Source of the DNA: JAAYPI01 sp036734385
Lineage (GTDB): Bacteria; Bacteroidota; Bacteroidia; Bacteroidales; Paludibacteraceae
Direction: 5' to 3'
Length of the DNA: 64,000 nucleotides
Assembly: GCA_036734385.1 (NCBI GenBank)
Contig: DAIMYQ010000001.1
Span: 106,803 to 170,802 of the forward strand
In this document: positions 9,028 to 17,134 of the stretch, piece after piece
How the letters are laid out: every line of letters begins with the position of its first letter
How positions within the stretch are numbered: the stretch's first letter is position 1
Made by a program: the position numbers and the translations under genes
The notes under the pieces: generated by a model
What the model saw: only the letters and a program-made list of their open reading frames with translations
Told to the model about the DNA's origin: nothing
The model's database searches: none

Positions 9028-9912
9028 ATGAAAACGTATTATCATTTATTTGTAGTCGGAGTTTTCTTCTTGTTTGCGGGTCAGCTTAGTGCCCAAGATA
9101 AAGAAAATTCTTTCTTCGAAGGAAATGGAGAAATATCTACAAACCTTCCTACGAGTGTGCCGTTGGAAGACAGGAAGCCTATAGAGTATAACAATCCTAG
9201 AGCAGATGATATTATCTGGTCAAAGGTGGTGTACAGAATTATTGACTTAAGGGAAAAAATGAACTTTCCGCTCTATTTTCCTGAAGAGGCTAGTGATAAT
9301 CGTCAGAGTTTATTTACAAGTATCTTTCGCCTGATGGAGAAAGACAAAATTAAATGTTACGAGTATCAGGATAATAGGGAGATATTTACGGAAGATTTAG
9401 TTGTTCCTTTCGATGCTTTCACAAAAAAATGGGATATCCTTCTTACTGTGAAGAAGGACTCTGTAACGGGTGATACAATTGGTTCTGAAATAGATGAAAG
9501 TAACATCCCGAACAGAGACATCTTGAAGTATTATGTCAAAGAAGTTTGGTATTTCGACAAAAATAATTCGGTCTTCAATGTTAGGATTATGGCTATCTGC
9601 CCCATTATGTATAGGGAGGATTATGATACTAATACAATGACCAAGAACCCTTTATTTTGGGTGCCATTTGATATGCTAAGACCTTACTTGGCTAAACAAG
9701 AGGCTCTTTTGTCAGATAAGAACAATGGTGCTAGAGAAACTGTTGATGATCTTTTCATTAAACGTAGATTTGGTAGCTATATCTTTAAAGAATCTACCAC
9801 TCGAAATCGCAACTTATTACAGTATAACAGTACCGCCGAGCAGGCTAACCGCGAGCAAGAACGTATTAAGAATGACATATTTAACTTTGAGCAAGATTTG
9901 TGGGAATATTAA
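9028..9912 (+). CDS. gldN: T9SS ring component GldN/PorN
   Basis: 294 residues with a signal peptide cleaved near residue 22 (AGQLSAQ). The mature protein carries the GldN/PorN core (DDIIWSKVVYRIIDLREKMNFPLYFP, then VWYFDKNNSVFNVRIMAICPI and FWVPFDMLRPYL). GldN binds GldK to build the periplasmic ring of the type IX system. It is the last gene of the porP-gldKLMN operon, closed 18 bases later by a strong intrinsic terminator. Confidence 0.93.
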   Translation: MKTYYHLFVVGVFFLFAGQLSAQDKENSFFEGNGEISTNLPTSVPLEDRKPIEYNNPRADDIIWSKVVYRIIDLREKMNFPLYFPEEASDNRQSLFTSIFRLMEKDKIKCYEYQDNREIFTEDLVVPFDAFTKKWDILLTVKKDSVTGDTIGSEIDESNIPNRDILKYYVKEVWYFDKNNSVFNVRIMAICPIMYREDYDTNTMTKNPLFWVPFDMLRPYLAKQEALLSDKNNGARETVDDLFIKRRFGSYIFKESTTRNRNLLQYNSTAEQANREQERIKNDIFNFEQDLWEY

Positions 9913-9930
9913 CACTTATAAAACTTGTAT

Positions 9931-9975
9931 AAAAAAAGGAAAGTCGCTAAAAAAAATAGCGACTTTCCTTTTTTT
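9931..9975. terminator. Bidirectional intrinsic terminator after gldN
   Basis: A perfect 19-bp inverted repeat (arms 9931-9949 and 9957-9975) with a 7-base A loop. The GC-rich core is GGAAAGTCGCT, flanked by an A-run on the left and a T-run on the right, so it can act on either strand. It isolates the T9SS operon from the envelope operon downstream. Confidence 0.93.
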
Positions 9976-10043
9976 ATACTTATATTTTGTTAAATATCCC
10001 TCAATAATAGGATTGTTAAACAAAACATTAAAAAGATTATCCG

Positions 10044-10051
10044 TATATTTG
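10044..10051 (+). promoter_or_regulatory. Likely -7 element for the envelope operon
   Basis: TATATTTG matches TAnnTTTG. No convincing -33 TTTG is present at 19-20 bases upstream, so the call rests on the -7 box and its position just after the terminator and ahead of the DUF6089 gene. Confidence 0.5.
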
Positions 10052-10113
10052 CGATGTAAACGTGACGAGGGAAATATGTGAAATTTATACAAGAATTATT
10101 TTATCAAATATCA

Positions 10114-10815
10114 ATGAGAATAAAAAAATGTTTTCATGCGTCGGTCTTGTTGTTTTTATTTATTTTCCCCTTTTGCAGCACAATATTAGCCCAGTACAAC
10201 CATGAAATAGGAATTACAGGAGGCGGATCGTTTTATTTAGGGGATGCTAACCATTCCACACTTTTTAATCGATTGAAACCGGCATACGGTGGATTTTATA
10301 AATATAACATTGATACGAGATATGCGATAAAGTTGCAAGCATTGGTTGCTGAAGTCGAGGGAGACAGCAGAGATTTCAACTATGTTTTTCCTGATAAGCA
10401 ATATGGATATTTTAATCGTAAGTTTGTGGATGCATCCTTAACTGTTGAGTTCAATTTTTTTGACATAGGGGAATTCAGGTATTATAAGAGTAATTACAAC
10501 ATAAGTCCATATATTTTATTTGGGATTGGGCTTACTGCTTACAACAATATCTATGTGGCTGACAATTTCTATAAATTTAATTTTCCGATGGGAGTTGGGG
10601 GAAAATGGAAAGTAAATAAACGATGGACATTGGGAGCTGAATGGACCATGCATAAAATGTATGTTGATGACTTTGATGTAACAGGAAATGAAAGTAAAAT
10701 TCTCAATAATCCTTATCAAACAAATAAAACAGCTTTTTTTGATGACGATTGGTATTCTGTAGCTAACTTATTTATTTCATATAATTTAATTCATACGAAA
10801 CGATTTTGTCATTAA
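10114..10815 (+). CDS. DUF6089 family outer-membrane protein
   Basis: About 233 residues from the ATG at 10114. An in-frame GTG at 10078 would add 12 residues, but the ATG gives a standard signal peptide (MRIKKCFHASVLL...STILAQ). The mature part begins YNHEIGITGGGSFYLGDAN, the usual start of this family, and shows about eight amphipathic strands with aromatic girdles, consistent with a small outer-membrane beta-barrel. Function is unknown. It precedes uppS and bamA by a few bases, a common neighbourhood in Bacteroidota that suggests an envelope role. Confidence 0.8.
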   Translation: MRIKKCFHASVLLFLFIFPFCSTILAQYNHEIGITGGGSFYLGDANHSTLFNRLKPAYGGFYKYNIDTRYAIKLQALVAEVEGDSRDFNYVFPDKQYGYFNRKFVDASLTVEFNFFDIGEFRYYKSNYNISPYILFGIGLTAYNNIYVADNFYKFNFPMGVGGKWKVNKRWTLGAEWTMHKMYVDDFDVTGNESKILNNPYQTNKTAFFDDDWYSVANLFISYNLIHTKRFCH

Positions 10816-10821
10816 TTCGCT

Positions 10822-11568
10822 ATGGTCTATACAAAAAAATATATTGATAAAAATAATATTCCGGAACATGTCGCCATTATTATGGATGGAAATGGTCGTT
10901 GGGCAACAAAAAACGGGAAAGACAGGTTATTTGGTCATCAAAATGCAATCAAAGCGGTTAGGGAAAGTACAGAGGCGGCTTCCGAGTTAGGAATAAAGTT
11001 TCTAACTTTGTATGCTTTTTCAAATGAAAATTGGAATAGACCAAAGGAAGAAGTCGAAGGTTTGATGGAATTATTAATAATGACAATCGAAACGGAAACA
11101 GCCACGCTGAAAAAAAATAATGTCAGATTGATAAGCATTGGAAACATGAAAATGTTACCTGAAAACGCGAACTTACGACTACAAAAATGCGTTGAAAGTA
11201 CTTCTATGAATACAGGATTAACGTTAATTCTCGCACTAAGTTACTCCTCTCGTTGGGAAATTGTAGAAGCAACAAAAAAAATAGCACAAGACGTCCTTTC
11301 GAATAAAATAAACATAAATGATATTGATGAGGACATTATCTCTGAGAATCTGACAACCAAAAGCATTCCAAATCCTGATTTATTAATTAGAACAAGTGGC
11401 GAATTTAGAGTAAGTAATTTTTTACTTTGGCAAATTTCTTATTCGGAGCTTTATTTTACAGATATTTTATGGCCTGATTTTAATAAACAAGAATTTTATA
11501 AAGCTATCTTAAATTACCAAAAACGTGAAAGACGCTTTGGAAAAACCAGTGACCAAGTATCTAAATAG
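10822..11568 (+). CDS. uppS: Undecaprenyl diphosphate synthase
   Basis: 248 residues, typical of cis-prenyltransferases that extend farnesyl diphosphate with isopentenyl diphosphate to C55 undecaprenyl diphosphate, the lipid carrier for peptidoglycan and O-antigen. The catalytic Asp22 lies in IIMDGNGRWA. GHQNAIKAVRE, FSNENWNRPKEEV and the C-terminal RTSGEFRVSNFLLWQ with ELYFTDILWPDF are all present. The enzyme is cytosolic and peripheral to the inner membrane. It is 3 bases upstream of bamA, so the two are almost certainly cotranscribed. Confidence 0.96.
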   Translation: MVYTKKYIDKNNIPEHVAIIMDGNGRWATKNGKDRLFGHQNAIKAVRESTEAASELGIKFLTLYAFSNENWNRPKEEVEGLMELLIMTIETETATLKKNNVRLISIGNMKMLPENANLRLQKCVESTSMNTGLTLILALSYSSRWEIVEATKKIAQDVLSNKININDIDEDIISENLTTKSIPNPDLLIRTSGEFRVSNFLLWQISYSELYFTDILWPDFNKQEFYKAILNYQKRERRFGKTSDQVSK

Positions 11569-11571
11569 CCT

Positions 11572-14175
11572 ATGAACACAAAATTTTTTCATTATATCTT
11601 GCATAAAAAAGCCTTCTTATTGTTTCTTTGTGCAGTTTCTTCTATTCAAATTTTCTCTCAGCAAGATGCTTCTGTTAAGGATAGTGCTCTGAATGCAAAC
11701 AAAAATTTACCTTCGATAGATTATCTTAATCCGAAACAATACGAAATAGCGGAAATTACTATTTCAGGTAAAAATAATTACGAAGATTATGTCCTTATTG
11801 GATTTTCAGGACTTTCTGTCGGACAAAAGATTACAATCCCAAGTGATGATATTTCGAACGTGATTAAGCGATTCTGGAAACAAGGGCTATTTTCTAATGT
11901 TCAGGTAGAAATCGTTTCCGTACTAGATGACAAGATTTGGCTAAACATACAACTGGATCAACGACCAAAGGTTTCGCAAATTAACTTTCATGGCGTTAAA
12001 AAGAAAGAAAAAGAAGAATTAGAAAAAAGTATTGGATTATCGAAAGGAAGTCAAGTTAGTCCTTACTTAATAGATAAAGCCGAAAAACACATCAAAAATT
12101 ACTTCATAGAGAAAGGCTATTTTTATACTTCAGCAAATATCAAGGTTCAAGATGATCCAAAAGAAAATACTTCTGTTGTAGATATTGATGTAGATAAAAA
12201 ATTAAAGGTTAAAGTCGACCATCTCATCATTAAAGGAAACAATAACTTATCCACAAGGAAAGTTGATGCTGCGATGAAAAAGACCAATGACAAACACAAT
12301 ATTTTAAATTTCTTTCGCAGTAAGAAATTTCTTCCAAAAGAATACGAAAATGATAAAATAGCCCTTATTGAGAAGTATAATGAATTGGGGTATAGAAATG
12401 CCGAAATTGTTTCAGATAGCGTATCTCGAAATAGTGACAATAAAACCGTAAATGTCTATGTAACCGTAAACGAAGGAACAAAATATCATTTTGGTAACAT
12501 TACATGGATTGGAAATTCTATTTATTCTACAGATTTTTTAAATCAAGTATTAGGAATTAAAAGGGGAGAAATATATAATCAAAAGCGTCTCAATCAACGC
12601 ATTTCAGAAGATGAGGATTGTGTAAACAACCTATACCTCAATAATGGTTATTTGTTTTTCAATTTACAAACCATAGAAAAAAGTGTACGTCAAGATTCTA
12701 TTGATTTTGAAATGAGAATAACAGAAGGTCGTCAGGCGACTATTAACAAGGTTGATATTATTGGGAGTGACTATCTCTATGAAAATGTGGTACGGAGAGA
12801 ATTACGGACTAAGCCCGGAGATTTATTCAACAAGTCTGATATTATGCGATCAATGCGAGAAATTGCTGCCACAGGACATTTTGCAACCGAACAAGGCAAA
12901 ATGGATATTAAAGTAAATCCTAATATGAGTGATGGCACAGTTGATTTAGCTTATGTATTAGAGTCTAAAAGAAATGACCAAATAGAACTTTCTGCAGGAT
13001 ACGGAAGTACAGGAGTTGTAGGAACTGTCAGTTTAAAATTCACCAATTTTTCCATACAAAATATTTTTAACGGGAAAAGCTATCGTCCATTACCACAAGG
13101 TGATGGTCAGACGCTTACTTTAAAGGCTCAGACAAACGGAATGTATTATCAATCGTACAGTGTATCGTTTTTGGAACCTTGGTTAGGAGGAAAACGCCCT
13201 AATTCGCTTTCGTTGTCCGCTTATTATTCCATACAGACAGGTGTAAGTAGTGCATATAGTTCTTCTTATAGCAGTTACTATAGCAGCTATTATGATAGTA
13301 ATAGCTATAATAGTTGGTATTCATCAAGTTATGACCCTGATAAATATATTAAAACGTTAGGGCTTTCTGCGGGTTTAGGAACACGACTAAATTGGCCTGA
13401 TGACTACTTTTCAATCTATGGACAACTTTCCTATCAAAATTACAACTTAAGTAATTGGGAGTATTTCGCTTTTGAAACAGGACATGCAAACAATTTAAAT
13501 CTTTCTTTGACACTAAGCAGAAATTCCCTCGACCAGCCGATATATACGAGAAAAGGATCAGATATTTCTTTTTCGGTAGCTTCAACCCTTCCCTATTCTT
13601 TGTTTGACAACAAAGATTATTCAACCGCTACTGATGCTGAAAAGTACGCATGGATAGAGTATTATAAAATAAAAATTAAGGGGAAGTTATTTACCCCGAT
13701 TTCCTCTAATAGCAAATTGGTATTGTTAAGTCGTGCAGAATACGGATTTTTAGGCTATTATGACATAAATAGACGTTCGCCATTTGAAACATTTTATATG
13801 GGAGGAGACGGCATCACCGGATATAGTAGTACCTATGCAACAGAAACGGTATCATTGAGAGGATATAGTAATGGATCTCTAAGCTACGCAGGTAATTTAT
13901 ACACAAAGTTATCAATGGAATTAAGATATCCACTCCTATTGCAAGAATCTTCTGTAATTTGGATATTAGGATTCGTTGAAGCAGGTAACTGTTGGACGAA
14001 CTTTGATGAATTTAATCCTTTTGAGTTGAAAAGATCTGCAGGTATTGGATTAAGATTATATATGCCAATGTTTGGACTATTGGGCATAGATTGGGGGTAC
14101 GGGTTTGATGAAATCAATGGAAGCTCTAGCCATAGTGGAAGTCAATTTCATTTTGTCATCGGTCAGGAATTTTAG
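11572..14175 (+). CDS. bamA: Outer-membrane protein assembly factor BamA
   Basis: 867 residues: signal peptide (about 1-30), a series of POTRA repeats (about residues 55-440), then a C-terminal beta-barrel of the Omp85 family. Visible signs are IAEITISGKNNYEDY at the first POTRA, VKVDHLIIKGNNNLSTRKV in a middle POTRA, and barrel motifs including RAEYGFLGYYD, YMGGDGITGYSS and GLRLYMPMFGLLGIDWGYGFD. BamA inserts beta-barrel proteins into the outer membrane. One barrel loop (about residues 560-588) is an unusual Ser/Tyr low-complexity stretch. Genes around it (uppS, ompH, murI) are the usual Bacteroidota context. Confidence 0.95.
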   Translation: MNTKFFHYILHKKAFLLFLCAVSSIQIFSQQDASVKDSALNANKNLPSIDYLNPKQYEIAEITISGKNNYEDYVLIGFSGLSVGQKITIPSDDISNVIKRFWKQGLFSNVQVEIVSVLDDKIWLNIQLDQRPKVSQINFHGVKKKEKEELEKSIGLSKGSQVSPYLIDKAEKHIKNYFIEKGYFYTSANIKVQDDPKENTSVVDIDVDKKLKVKVDHLIIKGNNNLSTRKVDAAMKKTNDKHNILNFFRSKKFLPKEYENDKIALIEKYNELGYRNAEIVSDSVSRNSDNKTVNVYVTVNEGTKYHFGNITWIGNSIYSTDFLNQVLGIKRGEIYNQKRLNQRISEDEDCVNNLYLNNGYLFFNLQTIEKSVRQDSIDFEMRITEGRQATINKVDIIGSDYLYENVVRRELRTKPGDLFNKSDIMRSMREIAATGHFATEQGKMDIKVNPNMSDGTVDLAYVLESKRNDQIELSAGYGSTGVVGTVSLKFTNFSIQNIFNGKSYRPLPQGDGQTLTLKAQTNGMYYQSYSVSFLEPWLGGKRPNSLSLSAYYSIQTGVSSAYSSSYSSYYSSYYDSNSYNSWYSSSYDPDKYIKTLGLSAGLGTRLNWPDDYFSIYGQLSYQNYNLSNWEYFAFETGHANNLNLSLTLSRNSLDQPIYTRKGSDISFSVASTLPYSLFDNKDYSTATDAEKYAWIEYYKIKIKGKLFTPISSNSKLVLLSRAEYGFLGYYDINRRSPFETFYMGGDGITGYSSTYATETVSLRGYSNGSLSYAGNLYTKLSMELRYPLLLQESSVIWILGFVEAGNCWTNFDEFNPFELKRSAGIGLRLYMPMFGLLGIDWGYGFDEINGSSSHSGSQFHFVIGQEF

Positions 14176-14190
14176 CCTACAAGATTATAT

Positions 14191-15078
14191 ATGGATATCA
14201 AAATTATGGCAAAAAAAACATCAAATGAGAATTGGATAATTAGTAAAATGAGAAAGCTATATTACCTATTGACACCTTCGATGCGTCTTTCTGTCAGATA
14301 TTTACTCTATTTTCCGATTGATTTTGTTGAAGGATTGATCGGGAAAAAAGATGATATGGTTCCACCCAAACGTCTTATTTTTATAGGATCCGGAGATTTC
14401 AAAACACAGGGAAATCGTTTACTAAAACTCATAATAGATAAAACAGCCTTAGAACCAACACATAGAATCCTTGACGTAGGCTGCGGAATAGGTAGATTGG
14501 CATTGCCTCTCACTAAATACTTGGCCAACGAAGGTTCTTACGAAGGTTTTGATATTGTAAAACAAGGAATAGATTGGTGCAATAAAAAGATAGCGATCAA
14601 GTATCCTAATTTCAATTTCTTACATATCGATTTAAAAAATAAACTATATAATTTAAACACGGATACTAAAGCTGAAAACTTTATTTTCCCTTATGAAGAA
14701 AATAGTTTTGATAGAGTTCTTCTCACATCTGTTTTTACGCATATGCTACCAGCAGATATTGAGAATTACTTACATCAGATACAGCGAGTTTTGAAAAAAG
14801 ATGGAAAATGTTTTGCCACCTTTTTTATTTTTAACGACAAAACACTCGAAATGATGAAAAATGGCATGAGTAAATTTAACTTTACTCATGATTTTGGTTC
14901 ATATCGACTATTTGATAAAAAAGTAGAGGAAGCAAATATTGCATTTGATGAAAAATATTTATTAGATTTGCTACTAGAAAATAACTTGAAAATTGAATCA
15001 ATTTCATACGGTTGGTGGTCAAGAAATCAGGAAGATGCAATTTCCGATTTTCAAGACATTGTCGTTTTCTCAAAATAA
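14191..15078 (+). CDS. Class I SAM-dependent methyltransferase
   Basis: 295 residues with a clear AdoMet motif I, RILDVGCGIGRLALPL, near residue 90, then YEGFDIVKQGIDWCNKKI and FDRVLLTSVFTHMLPADIENYL, typical of methyltransferase domains acting on small molecules or sugars. The N-terminal 80 residues are a basic, hydrophobic lead (MRKLYYLLTPSMRLSVRYLLYFP) that may be membrane-associated. A second in-frame ATG at 14206 is an alternative start. It sits between bamA and the ompH pair, a position normally without a gene; the substrate is unknown. Confidence 0.75.
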   Translation: MDIKIMAKKTSNENWIISKMRKLYYLLTPSMRLSVRYLLYFPIDFVEGLIGKKDDMVPPKRLIFIGSGDFKTQGNRLLKLIIDKTALEPTHRILDVGCGIGRLALPLTKYLANEGSYEGFDIVKQGIDWCNKKIAIKYPNFNFLHIDLKNKLYNLNTDTKAENFIFPYEENSFDRVLLTSVFTHMLPADIENYLHQIQRVLKKDGKCFATFFIFNDKTLEMMKNGMSKFNFTHDFGSYRLFDKKVEEANIAFDEKYLLDLLLENNLKIESISYGWWSRNQEDAISDFQDIVVFSK

Positions 15079-15102
15079 ATGAAATATTAATTCTAAACAA
15101 AA

Positions 15103-15624
15103 ATGAAAATGAAAAAGATATTAATAGCATTAAGCTTAACTTTTATTTTTTTTTCTGGCATTCAGGCACAAAAATTTGCGTTAGTTGATATCGAATACAT
15201 ATTAAAGAACGTCCCGTCATATGAATCGGCAACAGAACAACTTGATCAAAGTTCTAAAAAATGGCAGAAGGAAATCGAAGCTATTAATACAGAAGCTCAA
15301 ACTATGTACAAAAACTACCAAACCGAGCTTGTCTTTTTATCAGATGATATGAAAGTAAAACGCGAAGAAGCGATTGTTGCAAAAGAAAAAGAAGCCTTAG
15401 AATTAAAGAAAAAATATTTCGGTAATGACGGTGAATTATATAAAAAACGAGAAAGTCTTATAAAACCCATACAGGATGAAATTTATAATGCCATAAAAGA
15501 AATTTCCGAAAGTAAAAATTATCAACTTATATTGGATAGAGCTTCAGGAACAAGCATTATTTTTGCATCACCTTCTATTGATATCAGTGATGAAGTTCTT
15601 CAAAAAATGGGATATTCAAAATAA
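15103..15624 (+). CDS. OmpH/Skp family periplasmic chaperone (first copy)
   Basis: 173 residues with a signal peptide (MKMKKILIALSLTFIFFSGIQAQ). The family opening FALVDIEYILKNVPSYESA is followed by a long charged helical hairpin (residues 45-115). Skp/OmpH proteins are trimeric, jellyfish-shaped chaperones that hold unfolded outer-membrane proteins on the way to BamA. Position downstream of bamA and directly upstream of a second copy fits this role. The C-terminal IDISDEVLQKMGY motif is typical of the Bacteroidota version. Confidence 0.9.
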   Translation: MKMKKILIALSLTFIFFSGIQAQKFALVDIEYILKNVPSYESATEQLDQSSKKWQKEIEAINTEAQTMYKNYQTELVFLSDDMKVKREEAIVAKEKEALELKKKYFGNDGELYKKRESLIKPIQDEIYNAIKEISESKNYQLILDRASGTSIIFASPSIDISDEVLQKMGYSK

Positions 15625-15647
15625 ATTAATTCTTAAACACAATAAAA

Positions 15648-16166
15648 ATGAAAAAAACTATTATTACAGGTTTATTACTAGCGTTTTCTTTGGTAACCTT
15701 CGCTCAAAATTCTTCAGAAATGAAATTCGGACATATCAACAAACAGGAATTGCTGACTGCTATGCCAGAAGCCAATGCTGCGATGAAAACATTGGAAGAA
15801 CTGTTGCTAAAATATAAAACTGAAAGTAAAAAGTTAGAAGATGAATTTACAAAAAAACAACAAGAATATACCGACACTCAAGATACACTAGACCCTACGA
15901 TAAAAAAATATAAAGAATCTGAATTACAACGCCTTTATCAAAGCATTCAAGACTTTTCAAAAAATGCTGATGAAACATTAAAGAAAAAACAAGCTGAACT
16001 GTTGGCTCCTATTGATGCAAAAATAAATAACGCTATAAAAGCTGTTGGCGATGCAAATGGATTTATGTATATATTCGATGTAACAAATTCAGGAACTTTT
16101 GCCTATATGTCTAGTAAAAGTATAGATGTGTTACCTCTTGTGAAGAAAAACCTAGGATTACAATAA
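15648..16166 (+). CDS. OmpH/Skp family periplasmic chaperone (second copy)
   Basis: 172 residues, a paralogue of the preceding gene. It has a signal peptide (MKKTIITGLLLAFSLVTFAQ) and the family opening MKFGHINKQELLTAMPEANAAMKTLEE. A coiled helical arm follows, and the end SIDVLPLVKKNLGLQ is typical of the family. The tandem arrangement (23-base gap) is common in this phylum; the two copies may form separate trimers with different client preference. It is followed by a strong terminator starting 10 bases after the stop. Confidence 0.9.
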   Translation: MKKTIITGLLLAFSLVTFAQNSSEMKFGHINKQELLTAMPEANAAMKTLEELLLKYKTESKKLEDEFTKKQQEYTDTQDTLDPTIKKYKESELQRLYQSIQDFSKNADETLKKKQAELLAPIDAKINNAIKAVGDANGFMYIFDVTNSGTFAYMSSKSIDVLPLVKKNLGLQ

Positions 16167-16175
16167 AAAGAAAAT

Positions 16176-16229
16176 AAAAAACAGACAAAAGAAGTTGAAT
16201 GACATTCTAACTTCTTTTGTCTGTTTTTT
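16176..16229 (+). terminator. Strong intrinsic terminator after the ompH pair
   Basis: Perfect 21-bp inverted repeat (16176-16196 with 16209-16229), core ACAGACAAAAGAAGTT, 12-base loop, ending in six T. It ends only 10 bases before the murI ATG at 16240, so murI expression must come from readthrough or from a promoter inside this short interval. Confidence 0.92.
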
Positions 16230-16239
16230 ATTGAAAGAT

Positions 16240-17073
16240 ATGGATCAAGAAAAAACATCTCCTATTGGTATCTTTGACTCAGGGTATGGTGGTCTTACCA
16301 TATTGGAAAAATTTAGAGAGATACTCCCCGAATATGATTATATCTATTTGGGAGACAATGCTCGTACGCCCTATGGAACACGTTCTTTTGATGTTGTGTA
16401 CGAGTATACGCTTCAATGTGTAAAGAAGTTATTTGAGATGAACTGCGAATTGGTAGTCCTTGGATGTAATACTGCTTCTGCTAAAGCTTTACGGACCATC
16501 CAACAAAATGATTTACCGAAAATCAGTCCAGATAGGCGTGTTTTAGGCGTAATTAGACCAACAGTTGAAGTTATTAGTGATTATACCAAAACAAACCACG
16601 TTGGAATTCTCGGAACACAAGGAACCATACAGTCAGAATCTTATCCAATCGAAATAAACAAACTTTTCCCTGAAGTAAAAGTTACTTCTCAGGCTTGCCC
16701 CATGTGGGTTCCTCTCATAGAAAACAACGAATATCAAAGTCCTGGTGCCGATTATTTTGTAAAAAAATACGTTGACAACTTACTCCGAAACGACCCTCTT
16801 ATCGATACTATCGTTTTAGGATGCACACACTACCCATTGCTATTAAAGAAAATCAGACAATACATTCCCCCTCATATTCAAGTAATTGCACAAGGAGCAA
16901 TTGTTGCCGAAAGCTTAAAAAACTATTTATCTCGTCATACAGATATGAACAAAAAAATAAGCAAAAATGGCAATTGTCTGTTCTACACAACTGAATCTAT
17001 AGAAAAATTCACGTCTTCAGCATCTATCTTTTTAAAAAAATCTGTTAAAGCAACACGAATTTCATTAGATTAA
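16240..17073 (+). CDS. murI: Glutamate racemase
   Basis: 277 residues from the ATG at 16240. An in-frame TTG at 16195 lies inside the terminator and is rejected. MurI interconverts L- and D-glutamate, supplying D-Glu for peptidoglycan. The family motifs IGIFDSGYGGLTIL, LGDNARTPYG and both catalytic-cysteine regions (LGCNTASAKAL and LGCTHYPLL) are intact. The enzyme is cytosolic. The gene belongs to the conserved bamA-ompH-ompH-murI neighbourhood but is separated from it here by the terminator. Confidence 0.95.
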   Translation: MDQEKTSPIGIFDSGYGGLTILEKFREILPEYDYIYLGDNARTPYGTRSFDVVYEYTLQCVKKLFEMNCELVVLGCNTASAKALRTIQQNDLPKISPDRRVLGVIRPTVEVISDYTKTNHVGILGTQGTIQSESYPIEINKLFPEVKVTSQACPMWVPLIENNEYQSPGADYFVKKYVDNLLRNDPLIDTIVLGCTHYPLLLKKIRQYIPPHIQVIAQGAIVAESLKNYLSRHTDMNKKISKNGNCLFYTTESIEKFTSSASIFLKKSVKATRISLD

Positions 17074-17084
17074 AGAAAATTTAT

Positions 17085-17115
17085 TTCGGCAACAACAATT
17101 TTCTGACTACCTTTG
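17085..17115 (+). promoter_or_regulatory. Promoter for typA
   Basis: TTCG (17085-17088, one mismatch to TTTG), a 19-base spacer and TACCTTTG (17108-17115) fit the Bacteroidota consensus. The typA ATG follows 19 bases later. Confidence 0.6.
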
Positions 17116-17134
17116 CAGCCTTAAATTAATTGAA

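Noticed and set aside
9725..10081. 118-codon plus-strand frame from the end of gldN through the terminator
   Set aside because: Runs through the 19-bp terminator stem and overlaps gldN in another frame; no domain.
16195..16239. Extended murI N-terminus from a TTG start
   Set aside because: The extra 15 codons are encoded by the arms and loop of the terminator; the family start matches the ATG at 16240.
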